Shown piece after piece: positions 1 through 8,222 of a stretch of 34,286 nt of DNA. Origin of the DNA: a virus; the IMG/VR virus record IMGVR_UViG_3300021067_000014, positions 1-34,286 of that record, one strand, 5' to 3'. The first letter of the stretch is position 1; every line of letters starts with the position of its first letter. Position numbers and translations under genes: made by a program. The notes under the pieces were generated by a model that was not told where the DNA came from, searched no databases, and saw only the letters and a list, made by a program, of their open reading frames with translations.

Positions 1-917
1 ACACCACAACTGAGTTTATAGATTCTTGTGAGCGAGTAGGACATATACCCGTTTCTCAAAGTCCTTTTAGACCTGCGGACATTCTGGCTATTGCTGATCA
101 GCAACTGCAAACCGGAATACTAAGACAGATTCTCTCTACCAGAGAAAACTTTTATCTTACCTATAAGGACAATGACGTTAATGCCACTGGGATTTATAAC
201 ATTCCTCCCAGAGCTATTGGGGGAGCGTTAGCGGATATCCAACTGGTTGTCAGCGGAGTCATTCAACCAGTGGTGAGAAGCGAGATTCATGAGCAGTTTT
301 CTACTAATTCTAGTCCTAACGGAGTCTATAGTTTTTATATTAAGGGCAATCAGATTGTCATTGTACCTTACCCTACCGTTGGTACGGTTAGGCTTTGGTA
401 CTATCAACGGCCCAATAATTTGGTCGCTACTAGTGAATGTTCTCAGATAACTGCTATTAGTTCAGGCACTTTAACGGTCGACCAGACGTCGACAACTGAT
501 ATATCGACCTCGACTCCTTGCGATTTAATCAAGGACCAACCGTTTTTTGATACTCTGACAACAGATATAACTCCATCTTCTGTGAGCGCTACCCAGATCG
601 TCTTCTCCTCTAGTGATGTGCCAACTACCCTAGCGGTAGGTGATTGGGTGGCGCGCGCAGGACAATCTCCCATCATTCAAATTCCCGTAGAGTTCTATCC
701 ACTTTTAGTTCAACGCGTGGTGGTCAAGTACTACGAGATTCAGGGGTACTTGGACAAGATGAAAGCGGCGCAGATGAAGCTTGAGGAGATGGAAAAGGAT
801 ACCTTTTTACTCATTAATCCTAGAGTTGTTGAAGCACCAAAAACCATTTCGCCATCAGCTGACTTAATTGGAGGCTTTTCTAACTGGCGCAGATGGTTAG
901 TTAGTTCGAGTACTTAA
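1..917 (+). CDS. Head-tail adaptor protein, 5' partial
   Basis: The reading frame is open from base 3 to the stop at 915-917, so the gene runs off the left edge; the first in-frame GTG (270) is internal. About 305 residues are visible. The start of the visible part (TTEFIDSCERVGHIPVSQS, then an ADQQLQTGIL helix) resembles the N-terminus of podovirus adaptor/connector proteins that bind under the portal, so perhaps only a handful of residues are missing. A central Ser/Thr-rich beta region (about 150-215) is followed by a C-terminal helix rich in Lys, Met and Glu. It lies directly before the gp10-like gene, 4 bases away. Role assigned from position and N-terminal pattern; the fold is inferred. 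Confidence 0.65.
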   Translation, partial: TTTEFIDSCERVGHIPVSQSPFRPADILAIADQQLQTGILRQILSTRENFYLTYKDNDVNATGIYNIPPRAIGGALADIQLVVSGVIQPVVRSEIHEQFSTNSSPNGVYSFYIKGNQIVIVPYPTVGTVRLWYYQRPNNLVATSECSQITAISSGTLTVDQTSTTDISTSTPCDLIKDQPFFDTLTTDITPSSVSATQIVFSSSDVPTTLAVGDWVARAGQSPIIQIPVEFYPLLVQRVVVKYYEIQGYLDKMKAAQMKLEEMEKDTFLLINPRVVEAPKTISPSADLIGGFSNWRRWLVSSST

Positions 918-921
918 AATC

Positions 922-3858
922 ATGGGATATCAGCAGCAAAGTTTAACGCTTGAAATCTCTGGCCTCTACACATCGGCCAATAGTTTCACCGGAGTACCGA
1001 AAGGGGCATTAGATCAGGCTGAAAACATTGTTATTGATCACAAAAACATTGCAGAGAGTCGGCGTGGATTTGAATACGAAACAGGAACTTTTGGCACTGA
1101 TAGCGATCGCTGCAATGCAATTACAAGTTATCAATCATCTAGGATTATCCATTATGGCACAACTGGACTCGCTTATTATAATAGCGGTTGGACTAATTAC
1201 TCTGGTTCTTATACAGCACCTGATGCGGCCCTAGGAGCACGGGTTAGGTTCTACCAAGCTAATAAAAACCTTTATATCGCTACTTCTACAGGGGTAAAAA
1301 AGTTAGATGTCTATAACGGCACCCCAGTCGCTGCAGGAGTTCCCAAAGCTCTTGATTTACAGGCTACTTTAAGTGGGTCATCTGGGTTTTTTGACCCTAA
1401 CGTGCAGGTTTCTACAACTGCAAGTACCACAAATACCAGCACTTCTTTAAGCAGAATCAACAGTGTTACTGGAATAGAGGTCGGTCAGTACATTTATGGA
1501 ACAGGGATTCCTAGTGGAACGACAGTTTCTGCAATTACTCAAAGTTCCACTGCTGCGGTTACTACCGGGAACACGACTATTGGAACGACTAATATTGCCA
1601 ATATCGCTTCTAATAGTGGGTTAGCAGTCGGCAGATTTGTAGTTGCGGTAAATTCCTCTGGCACTACGATTTCTCAGCCCTACACTCGAATCACCGCAGT
1701 GAATGGGGCTGGACCGTATAATATCGATGTCGATTTAGCTCTTCTAAGTACCGAAACTGCCGCAAAGCTTACTGTTTCAACCGACAACACAATTACAATG
1801 AGTGCAGCTGCTACAGCCACAGCTAGTGGTGTCGCGATAGATTTCAGTGATGGCTCGCAGGTCGCTTACCGAGGACTTTTTGGTTATAGAGACGCTAATA
1901 ACAATGTTCTTTATGGAGCTCCCTCTCAATTTACTGCAATCACAAATACGAATGGCGTAACAAGTGATGTCGCAGTCACCATGACCATTCCTAGTGGAGT
2001 GACGACCTCTTACTTCTGGCAGCTATATCGCTCTTCTCAGACTGCAGACGCTTCTATTACCCCTACTGATGACATGCAGCTTGTTTATGAAGCTTCAGTT
2101 TCAAGTTCCGACATCACAAATGGGTATGTCACAGTTACAGATAGTATTTCAGACTCGCTTCGTGGAGCTTTTCTTTACACAGGGGTGGGACAAGAAGGTA
2201 TCGCGCAGGCTAATTATCAGCCCCCGTTTTGCAAAGACTTCTGCGCGTTTAAGAACTTTGGCCTGTACGCTAATGTGAAGTTTAAACAACGAAAAAAGCT
2301 GACTATCCTAGCAGTTGGAGGCAGTAACGGAATTGCTCTTGATGACACTCTCACTATTGCGGGAGTGACTTTTACTGCAAAAGCGTCCGAAACGATCGCT
2401 TCAGGCCAGTACAAGCTCTTCACCTCAGGCACTGCCGCGCAAAACATCACTGACACTACCAATAGCCTGATTCGGGTCATTAATCGGTACGCTTCTAATA
2501 CCGCAACCTATGCGACTCTGATCTCTGGGCCCACTGATTTACCGGGTCAAATACTCTTAGAAGAAAGAAGTTTAAGTAGTTCAAGTTTTGCTATTACAGT
2601 GAGTGCTCGGGGTAGTGCATTCTCCCCTACCCTTCCCACTTCTGGAACCTCTGTCAGTAGTGCTCAGGATACTTATAAAAACGGTATCGTTGTCTCTAAA
2701 GACGGTCAGCCGGAAGCCTGTCCTGAAGTAAACCTCTTCTTTGCAGGGGACGCCAATAAAGAAATCTTAAGAATCATTCCACTTCGAGAGTACGTCTTAG
2801 TCCTCAAACAAGATGGAATCTATAGAATCACTGGCAATACCGTATCAACCATGTCGGTCGCTCCCTTTGATCTGACTACCAATTTAATTGCCCCTAATTC
2901 AGTAGCTACTTTAGGCAATGAAGTCTGGGGACTCTTTGATCAAGGGGTCTGTGCGGTCAGCGACACAGGAGTGTCTTTAAAAAGCTATCCCATTGATGAC
3001 ATTATCAGGGAGCTAGTTGGAACAGCGCTATCTGACTTAAAGACCGTATCGTTTGGAGTGGGTTATGAGACCGACAGGCGATACATTTTAGGGGTGCCTA
3101 CCGCTTCAGGAGATACAACCTGCGAAGCACAGTACACCTTTAGCACTATTACCAATGCCTGGACCAAATGGACTAGAAACGCCACAGTAGGATTTGTTGA
3201 TCCTTCAAATGATAATCTTTACTTGGGGAATGGCGGCTCTAATACTGTTAGTAAGGAAAGAAAATCCTTCACCTATACCGATTTTGCCGATGAGAGCATT
3301 GCAGTCACGATTTCTTCGAGCTCTAGTTATAGCGTGACTCTTTCTAGTGTCTCAGGAGTCAGTGTTGGAGATGTCCTTTTACAGGGGAGCAGCTTCGCTA
3401 CTATTACTGCTATCAGTAACAACACTCTGACGGTTTCCAGTCTCATTAGCTGGAGTGCGGGTGCGGCTTCTGTTTATCCCAGTATCGATAACGTTTTAGA
3501 ATGGAAACCCATTGTTGCAGATAATCCGTCTTATGTAAGGCAGTACAGTGAAGGGCAACTGCTCTTTAAGCAGTTGAGATTTAACACTGCGACTATCTCC
3601 TGTTACACGGATATGTCACAGTCCTACTCCGATACCACATTAAGTGGCTTTACTAGCGGGACTTGGGGCAGTTTTGCATGGGGAGAAGAGCCATGGGGTG
3701 GTTCATTTAGACCTCGAGGTATAAGATTCTTAGTTCCTCAAGGTAAGCAGATGGGCTCACAATTCTCAGCCAAGCTTACTATCAATAACGCGTATAGTGA
3801 CTGGCAGTCGGAAGGTATCAGACTTTCCTATAGCCCAGTCAGTCAGGAGACCATCTAA
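922..3858 (+). CDS. Large tail protein, gp10-like (packaged-DNA stabilisation / tail hub)
   Basis: A 978-residue protein rich in Ser, Thr, Gly and Ala with long beta-strand patterns. N-terminal residues 1-70 (GVPKGALDQAENIVID, then SRRGFE) match the opening of phage proteins related to P22 gp10, which plugs the portal-adaptor complex. Residues about 620-760 look like beta-propeller repeats (REYVLVLKQDGIYRITG, NEVWGLFDQGVCAVSD). Two Ser/Thr-rich inserts (about 165-300 and 800-855) look like beta-domains. It is much longer than P22 gp10 (under 500 residues), so extra domains have been added. The ATG is 4 bases after the adaptor stop; the next gene overlaps its stop by one base (TAATG), implying coupled translation. 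Not a classical tail fibre. Confidence 0.7.
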   Translation: MGYQQQSLTLEISGLYTSANSFTGVPKGALDQAENIVIDHKNIAESRRGFEYETGTFGTDSDRCNAITSYQSSRIIHYGTTGLAYYNSGWTNYSGSYTAPDAALGARVRFYQANKNLYIATSTGVKKLDVYNGTPVAAGVPKALDLQATLSGSSGFFDPNVQVSTTASTTNTSTSLSRINSVTGIEVGQYIYGTGIPSGTTVSAITQSSTAAVTTGNTTIGTTNIANIASNSGLAVGRFVVAVNSSGTTISQPYTRITAVNGAGPYNIDVDLALLSTETAAKLTVSTDNTITMSAAATATASGVAIDFSDGSQVAYRGLFGYRDANNNVLYGAPSQFTAITNTNGVTSDVAVTMTIPSGVTTSYFWQLYRSSQTADASITPTDDMQLVYEASVSSSDITNGYVTVTDSISDSLRGAFLYTGVGQEGIAQANYQPPFCKDFCAFKNFGLYANVKFKQRKKLTILAVGGSNGIALDDTLTIAGVTFTAKASETIASGQYKLFTSGTAAQNITDTTNSLIRVINRYASNTATYATLISGPTDLPGQILLEERSLSSSSFAITVSARGSAFSPTLPTSGTSVSSAQDTYKNGIVVSKDGQPEACPEVNLFFAGDANKEILRIIPLREYVLVLKQDGIYRITGNTVSTMSVAPFDLTTNLIAPNSVATLGNEVWGLFDQGVCAVSDTGVSLKSYPIDDIIRELVGTALSDLKTVSFGVGYETDRRYILGVPTASGDTTCEAQYTFSTITNAWTKWTRNATVGFVDPSNDNLYLGNGGSNTVSKERKSFTYTDFADESIAVTISSSSSYSVTLSSVSGVSVGDVLLQGSSFATITAISNNTLTVSSLISWSAGAASVYPSIDNVLEWKPIVADNPSYVRQYSEGQLLFKQLRFNTATISCYTDMSQSYSDTTLSGFTSGTWGSFAWGEEPWGGSFRPRGIRFLVPQGKQMGSQFSAKLTINNAYSDWQSEGIRLSYSPVSQETI

Positions 3859-4271
3859 TGGCCCTTATTGGTAGCATCACCTCACTAAGAGTTGAGGACT
3901 TTCCAGGGCAAAATAGCTGGATAGGAAAACTTCTTTTTCCGTTAAACCAAGCTTTAAGTGCATTCACAAACGCCTTAAACGGAAATATTACTTACGGGGA
4001 TAATATTCCCTGTCAGACTATTTCTCTTAGGTTTACCTATGGCGGTACTACCGATTTTCCAAAGCCTATTAAATGGCAGTACATGGCAACTCCTGTGGAA
4101 CTAAGAGTTTGCTCAGCGACAGAAGATGAAACAGCTATTGGGGTTTTACCTATTTGGTACTTCTCAAACGGACAGATTTATATCTCTAATATTGTAAAAG
4201 TAGGCACCGGAGCGGTTTCAACGCTGGCCAGCGGCAGTGTCTACAATATTGTTTTAAGGGCGCAGCCTTAA
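3858..4271 (+). CDS. Small tail/virion protein of unknown function
   Basis: A 137-residue protein whose ATG shares one base with the previous stop (TAATG), so it is probably translationally coupled to the gp10-like gene. It has an N-terminal helical segment (about 20-45, FPLNQALSAFTNALNG) followed by a beta-rich domain (45-137) with many aromatic residues and no charged low-complexity tail. Position between a tail-hub protein and ejection-type proteins suggests a virion component, perhaps a needle or tail-completion part. I recognise no named family; the function is inferred from context only. Confidence 0.6.
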   Translation: MALIGSITSLRVEDFPGQNSWIGKLLFPLNQALSAFTNALNGNITYGDNIPCQTISLRFTYGGTTDFPKPIKWQYMATPVELRVCSATEDETAIGVLPIWYFSNGQIYISNIVKVGTGAVSTLASGSVYNIVLRAQP

Positions 4272-4283
4272 GGGGGAACAAAA

Positions 4284-5792
4284 ATGCCTGGTCTATATGA
4301 TCCAAATCTAGATGATGATGAAAATGATGAATCATCCCCACAGTTGGCTAGTGGCGGAACTTTAATTGGATCTCAATCGTCCAGTGGTGCTCAAAGCCAG
4401 GAAAAAGGCAGTGGCAGGTTTCAAAACCTTCAGGATTACCTAAGCGCTAATCAAGGTGGAGCGACCGGTGAGAAGTTTTCTCAGAAGCTAAATGAAGATA
4501 TCGCAGGAGCGCAGCCTAAGATCCAGCAGGCTGAAACCGCGTTTAAATCACAAAGCGATGTAGGCACTACTAAGTATAACGCCGATCTTGTGAATCGAGC
4601 GGTAGGTAATCCAAATGAGTTTGTAGGGGCTCAGGATTTTATCAAAAATCAATCCGATGTTGATGCCTTTAAAAAACAACGCGATGCTCAGTACAAAGGA
4701 AAGCACTCGCTCGCTGAAGATAATGACTCTTATCAACAAGCTTACGGGGCGGCTCAAAAGGCTCAATCGACCGCGAATGCCGCTCAAAAAGAGGGAGGAC
4801 GGTTTGCTTTACTTAATGAATATTTTGGTTCGCCTTCTCAAAGAGAGTCTAAACAAAGCTACTCTCAAGGGGAAAAGAACTTAGATCAGCTTCTAGTAAG
4901 CCGTGATCCGAAGGCTCAGGCAGGGATTGCCCAAGCAAAGGCCAATGCCCAAGCAGTGCAACAGTCTTTCGACCAGACTCAAAAGAATGTAGCTGACTAT
5001 GCCCTTCAAAATGCAAAGGCAACTCAAGAAGCGAGAAACAAGACCCGTGAAGCGCTCGGAATCAATGATAAGGGTGAGTACTTAGATAAAGGCGCAGTGG
5101 GTTCCTCTAAGGGTTCTCTGCAGAATATTTTGTCGGGTAGCCAGGCCAAAAATAACGCTGAATTTAAAACGCTAAAGGACAGGTTTGATAATCGTCAGCC
5201 TACCCTTTCAGATTTACGTAACTTAGGTCTACTAGGTGCCAATGACGATAGCTCCATTGAGTACTATCAATCTAATCCATTGTCTGAGTACCTGACTCAG
5301 GCCAGAAATCCAGAGACGTTGGCTGATGTGGCTGATCCCAACAAAGTGGCTTATATGAAGGCGCTTCAGCAGTTAGCAGATGGTGGGGATATCATTAATT
5401 ATGAGGCAAAAAGCCTCTATGACCCCAAAGCCAGTGCAAGATTTGATCAAAGTAAGTTTAGACAGGATTCCAAAGATGCTTACAGCGATAAACTATTACC
5501 TGCTTATCTTGTGGGAAGTGACTCGCCAATTTCTCGCCCAGGATTAAACCTCACCCCTGGACAAAGAAAGCCTGATTACTTTGATGGCCGATCGGTTCCT
5601 GAGATGCCGGTGAATGCAGACCCAGTCGTGTCGCCATCATCTCCAAATCCGACACCGGTTCCGTATATTCCTGTTCAAGACGCCGATCCCGACAAGAATA
5701 AGCTCAACGTGCCTGCGACTACTCCTGTAGTTACCAGTAACGGTAAGGTAGTAAATCTACCTCCAGGGACTCGTTTTAATAGAAGGTTTTAA
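4284..5792 (+). CDS. Probable ejection / internal virion protein, Gln-Ala-rich
   Basis: A 502-residue hydrophilic protein. The N-terminus has an acidic patch (DPNLDDDENDESS). Residues 60-270 are rich in Ala, Gln, Lys and Asp with heptad-like helices; the C-terminal 90 residues are Pro-rich and look disordered. The ribosome binding site is a GGGGG run (4272-4276), 7 bases before the ATG. Composition and place between the tail hub and the other Ala/Gln-rich proteins fit a DNA-ejection protein of the P22 gp7/gp20/gp16 type, but I see no signature motif. The next gene starts on the base after its stop. Confidence 0.55.
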   Translation: MPGLYDPNLDDDENDESSPQLASGGTLIGSQSSSGAQSQEKGSGRFQNLQDYLSANQGGATGEKFSQKLNEDIAGAQPKIQQAETAFKSQSDVGTTKYNADLVNRAVGNPNEFVGAQDFIKNQSDVDAFKKQRDAQYKGKHSLAEDNDSYQQAYGAAQKAQSTANAAQKEGGRFALLNEYFGSPSQRESKQSYSQGEKNLDQLLVSRDPKAQAGIAQAKANAQAVQQSFDQTQKNVADYALQNAKATQEARNKTREALGINDKGEYLDKGAVGSSKGSLQNILSGSQAKNNAEFKTLKDRFDNRQPTLSDLRNLGLLGANDDSSIEYYQSNPLSEYLTQARNPETLADVADPNKVAYMKALQQLADGGDIINYEAKSLYDPKASARFDQSKFRQDSKDAYSDKLLPAYLVGSDSPISRPGLNLTPGQRKPDYFDGRSVPEMPVNADPVVSPSSPNPTPVPYIPVQDADPDKNKLNVPATTPVVTSNGKVVNLPPGTRFNRRF

Positions 5793-6191
5793 ATGATTCG
5801 ACGATATAGAACAGACGATTATGAAATGCTCTGCGACTGGTGGCGAGAAGCGGGAATGACTCCGCCTACTCGCAATATGCTGCCTGAGCAAACAACTTGG
5901 ATCTGTGAACGATTAGGCGTTCCGATGGTATCGGCCTGTTTATATCTGATGAATTGTAAAGACGCGTCGATGGTGGAGCATGTCATTGGAAACCCTAAGT
6001 ATAAAGGGATTGAAAGAAGTAACGCGTTAGATGAACTCCTTCATCATTTAGAAAAAGAAGCTAAAGATAGAGGGTATCGCGTGCTTGTGATTTTTTCTTA
6101 TAATGAAAAGGTCAAAGCTAGATACCTAGAGCTTGGATTCAAAAACACTTTAAACAACGTTTCAACATTCGCGAAAGCGATAGGAGGTTAA
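5793..6191 (+). CDS. GNAT-family N-acetyltransferase
   Basis: A 132-residue protein with the shape of a compact GNAT enzyme: opening MIRRYRTDDYEMLCDWW as in many phage GNATs, a central strand region (GVPMVSACLYLMNC), an acetyl-CoA-binding turn region (IGNPKYKGIERSNALDELLHHL, about 66-87), and a C-terminal YLELGFK motif near residue 112, typical of motif B. GNAT enzymes move an acetyl group from acetyl-CoA to an amine. The gene sits without spacing between two ejection-type genes, a place where podoviruses often carry a GNAT. A substrate cannot be read; modification of a virion or host protein is a guess. Confidence 0.8.
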   Translation: MIRRYRTDDYEMLCDWWREAGMTPPTRNMLPEQTTWICERLGVPMVSACLYLMNCKDASMVEHVIGNPKYKGIERSNALDELLHHLEKEAKDRGYRVLVIFSYNEKVKARYLELGFKNTLNNVSTFAKAIGG

Positions 6192-6193
6192 CA

Positions 6194-7228
6194 ATGCCGT
6201 GGATGGTAGCAGCTGCAGCTGGAGCCAGCGTATTAGGTGGAATGATCGGAGCAGCGGAATCTGCTGCCGATAGAGAACAAGCGCTAAAAATGCATCAAGA
6301 TGCCATTAAAGCGTGGCTCGATTTACAGGTTCCTAATCCAGTTCAGCAAAAGCTTTTGCTTGAACGCTATATCCAGACAGGGCGCTTAACCCCAGAGCTA
6401 GAACAACAGGTTCAACAAGACGCCTCTCAGTTTGAGCAGATTAAGACGGATCCTAGGTTTAAAGAAGCTCAGCTTCAGGCATTAGGACAGATGCAGGAAA
6501 TCGGAAAAGGTGGACTCACTCTTTCCGATAGAGCTGCAAATGAAAAAGCACTTTCAGATATTGAGGCTCAAGATCGTGGTCGTCGCGAGGCCATCTTACA
6601 ACAATATGGGGCCAGAGGCCTTGGGGGGAGCGGTCTTGAGCTTCAAGCGCAAATGATGGCTCAACAACAAGCTACTAACAGAGCCTCTCAACAGCAACTA
6701 GACATGCTTGGAAGTGCTAGAGACAGGGCTCTTAACGCTATTATCCAAAGTGGAGACCTTGGTGGAAAATTAAGAGGCCAAGAGTTCGATGAGCAATCGA
6801 AAGTTGCTGCTGCACGAGATGCTATTAATCGATTCAATACTCAAAATAAGCAGGATGTACTTAGCCGCAATGTTGGGATCAAAAATGCTGCACAACAATA
6901 TAATCTAGATAGGCAGCAGCAGATTGCGAATGCAAATGTTGAGTTGGGTAATAAAGAGCAACAGTACAACAAAGAGCTACTTCAACAGCAGTTTCAAAAT
7001 AAAGCGCAAATTGCGGCAGGTAAAAGCGGTCAATATCGGTTGTCTGCGGATGCACTTAACCAATCAGCTGATAGGACAGCTAATAAGTGGGCAGGAATTG
7101 GAGATGCCGTAAACAAGGGCTTCTCAACCATCGGAGTGGCAGAAATGAAAAAGAAATCAGGCTCCACATCAGATGATGACGATTTGTGGGGTGCCGACTG
7201 GAATAAAGGGGGAAACCGATATGTATGA
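6194..7228 (+). CDS. Probable ejection / internal virion protein
   Basis: A 344-residue protein with an Ala/Gly-rich hydrophobic N-terminus (VAAAAGASVLGGMIGAAESAA, about 4-24) followed by long Gln-rich helices (70-300) and a short acidic tail. This layout, glycine-zipper-like N-terminus plus Gln-rich coil, is typical of T7 gp14-like and P22 gp7-like proteins that leave the capsid with the DNA and help form a channel across the envelope. The start is the ATG at 6194, 8 bases after an AGGAGG ribosome binding site (6181-6186 region). Its end overlaps the next gene by 8 bases. Family assignment rests on layout, not on a catalytic motif. Confidence 0.6.
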   Translation: MPWMVAAAAGASVLGGMIGAAESAADREQALKMHQDAIKAWLDLQVPNPVQQKLLLERYIQTGRLTPELEQQVQQDASQFEQIKTDPRFKEAQLQALGQMQEIGKGGLTLSDRAANEKALSDIEAQDRGRREAILQQYGARGLGGSGLELQAQMMAQQQATNRASQQQLDMLGSARDRALNAIIQSGDLGGKLRGQEFDEQSKVAAARDAINRFNTQNKQDVLSRNVGIKNAAQQYNLDRQQQIANANVELGNKEQQYNKELLQQQFQNKAQIAAGKSGQYRLSADALNQSADRTANKWAGIGDAVNKGFSTIGVAEMKKKSGSTSDDDDLWGADWNKGGNRYV

Positions 7229-8222
7229 CGAAGAAGTCTATAAAAAAATAAAAGATAAGTACGGTTACCCATCAGAAATAGATGACGCGGCTATTATGCA
7301 AGCGCAGGCGGCCGCAAACGATACTCGTCTTTATGCTGGTCTTGGCGAGGCCTTCAGTGGGCTTGGAAGATCGATAGCAGGAGCCACGCAACCTGCTGAT
7401 AATTCTTTCTACCGAGAATTAGCTAAGAATGCAGACCAGCCAGTTCAGGATATCTTGCAGCAAAGAAAAGCGATGCAGGACGAAGCTGGATTTAAAGAAA
7501 TGCAGGCGCTTCAAGATCCAGAGTCAATGCAATCTCAAGTAGCACAACGAATCGCTTCTCAGATGGGATATGACTTATCAGGTCTGCCCATGAGCCAAGT
7601 GAAAAATGTAAAAGACTTGATGTCGGCTGACCTAAATGCCAAGGCCAGGGCTGAAACGCTTGCCGCGCTCAATTCGAATCGAGCGCAATCCAAGGAAACC
7701 AGAAATGTTCAGCGTTCGAACATGGATGAATCTCAGCTTCGAAAAGAGTTGAACGCTCTACCTACTTCCAAAGCTACTCAAGACGTGTCTGTGGCGTATC
7801 AAAAGATCATAAAGGCTGCTGAGAGTCCCAGCGCTGCGGGAGACTTATCACTTATTTTCTCCTACATGAAGATATTAGACCCGGGATCGACAGTTCGAGA
7901 GGGTGAACAGGCGAGTGCTTCTAATGCTGCCGGAGTTCCAGACAAAATCAGAAATACATACAACCGGATCATGTCTGGAGAGAGATTAGTTCCAGCTCAG
8001 AGAGCAGATTTTGTGAACCAGGCCGGAAAGATCTTCGACTCTCAGATGCAGCAACAGCAGCAGGTCAATAAACAGTATGCTGAAATAGCGAAGCGTAAGG
8101 GAATTGATGAGAAAAATGTTATCGTTGATTTTGGACAACCAAGACCGCAGCAACCTCAAAAATCTTTGGGAGTGGATCAATCCGCAGTCGACGCAGAAAT
8201 GAAGCGTAGAGGGTTCAAGTAA
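7221..8222 (+). CDS. Probable ejection / internal virion protein
   Basis: A 333-residue protein from the ATG at 7221, chosen because a GGGGG ribosome binding site lies at 7208-7212; an upstream in-frame ATG at 7173 is inside the previous gene and lacks such a site. Residues 35-60 contain a Gly/Ala-rich amphipathic stretch (YAGLGEAFSGLGRSIAGAT). The rest is Gln-, Ala- and Ser-rich helix with a C-terminal poly-Gln run near 270-280 (QMQQQQQVNKQ). It overlaps both neighbours (8 bases before, 1 base after), so the three Ala/Gln-rich genes form one translational unit. No enzyme motif is seen. Confidence 0.6.
   Translation: MYDEEVYKKIKDKYGYPSEIDDAAIMQAQAAANDTRLYAGLGEAFSGLGRSIAGATQPADNSFYRELAKNADQPVQDILQQRKAMQDEAGFKEMQALQDPESMQSQVAQRIASQMGYDLSGLPMSQVKNVKDLMSADLNAKARAETLAALNSNRAQSKETRNVQRSNMDESQLRKELNALPTSKATQDVSVAYQKIIKAAESPSAAGDLSLIFSYMKILDPGSTVREGEQASASNAAGVPDKIRNTYNRIMSGERLVPAQRADFVNQAGKIFDSQMQQQQQVNKQYAEIAKRKGIDEKNVIVDFGQPRPQQPQKSLGVDQSAVDAEMKRRGFK

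Noticed and set aside
2217-2480. An 87-codon minus frame inside the gp10-like gene
   Set aside because: Antisense to a long virion gene with no start signal or family pattern.
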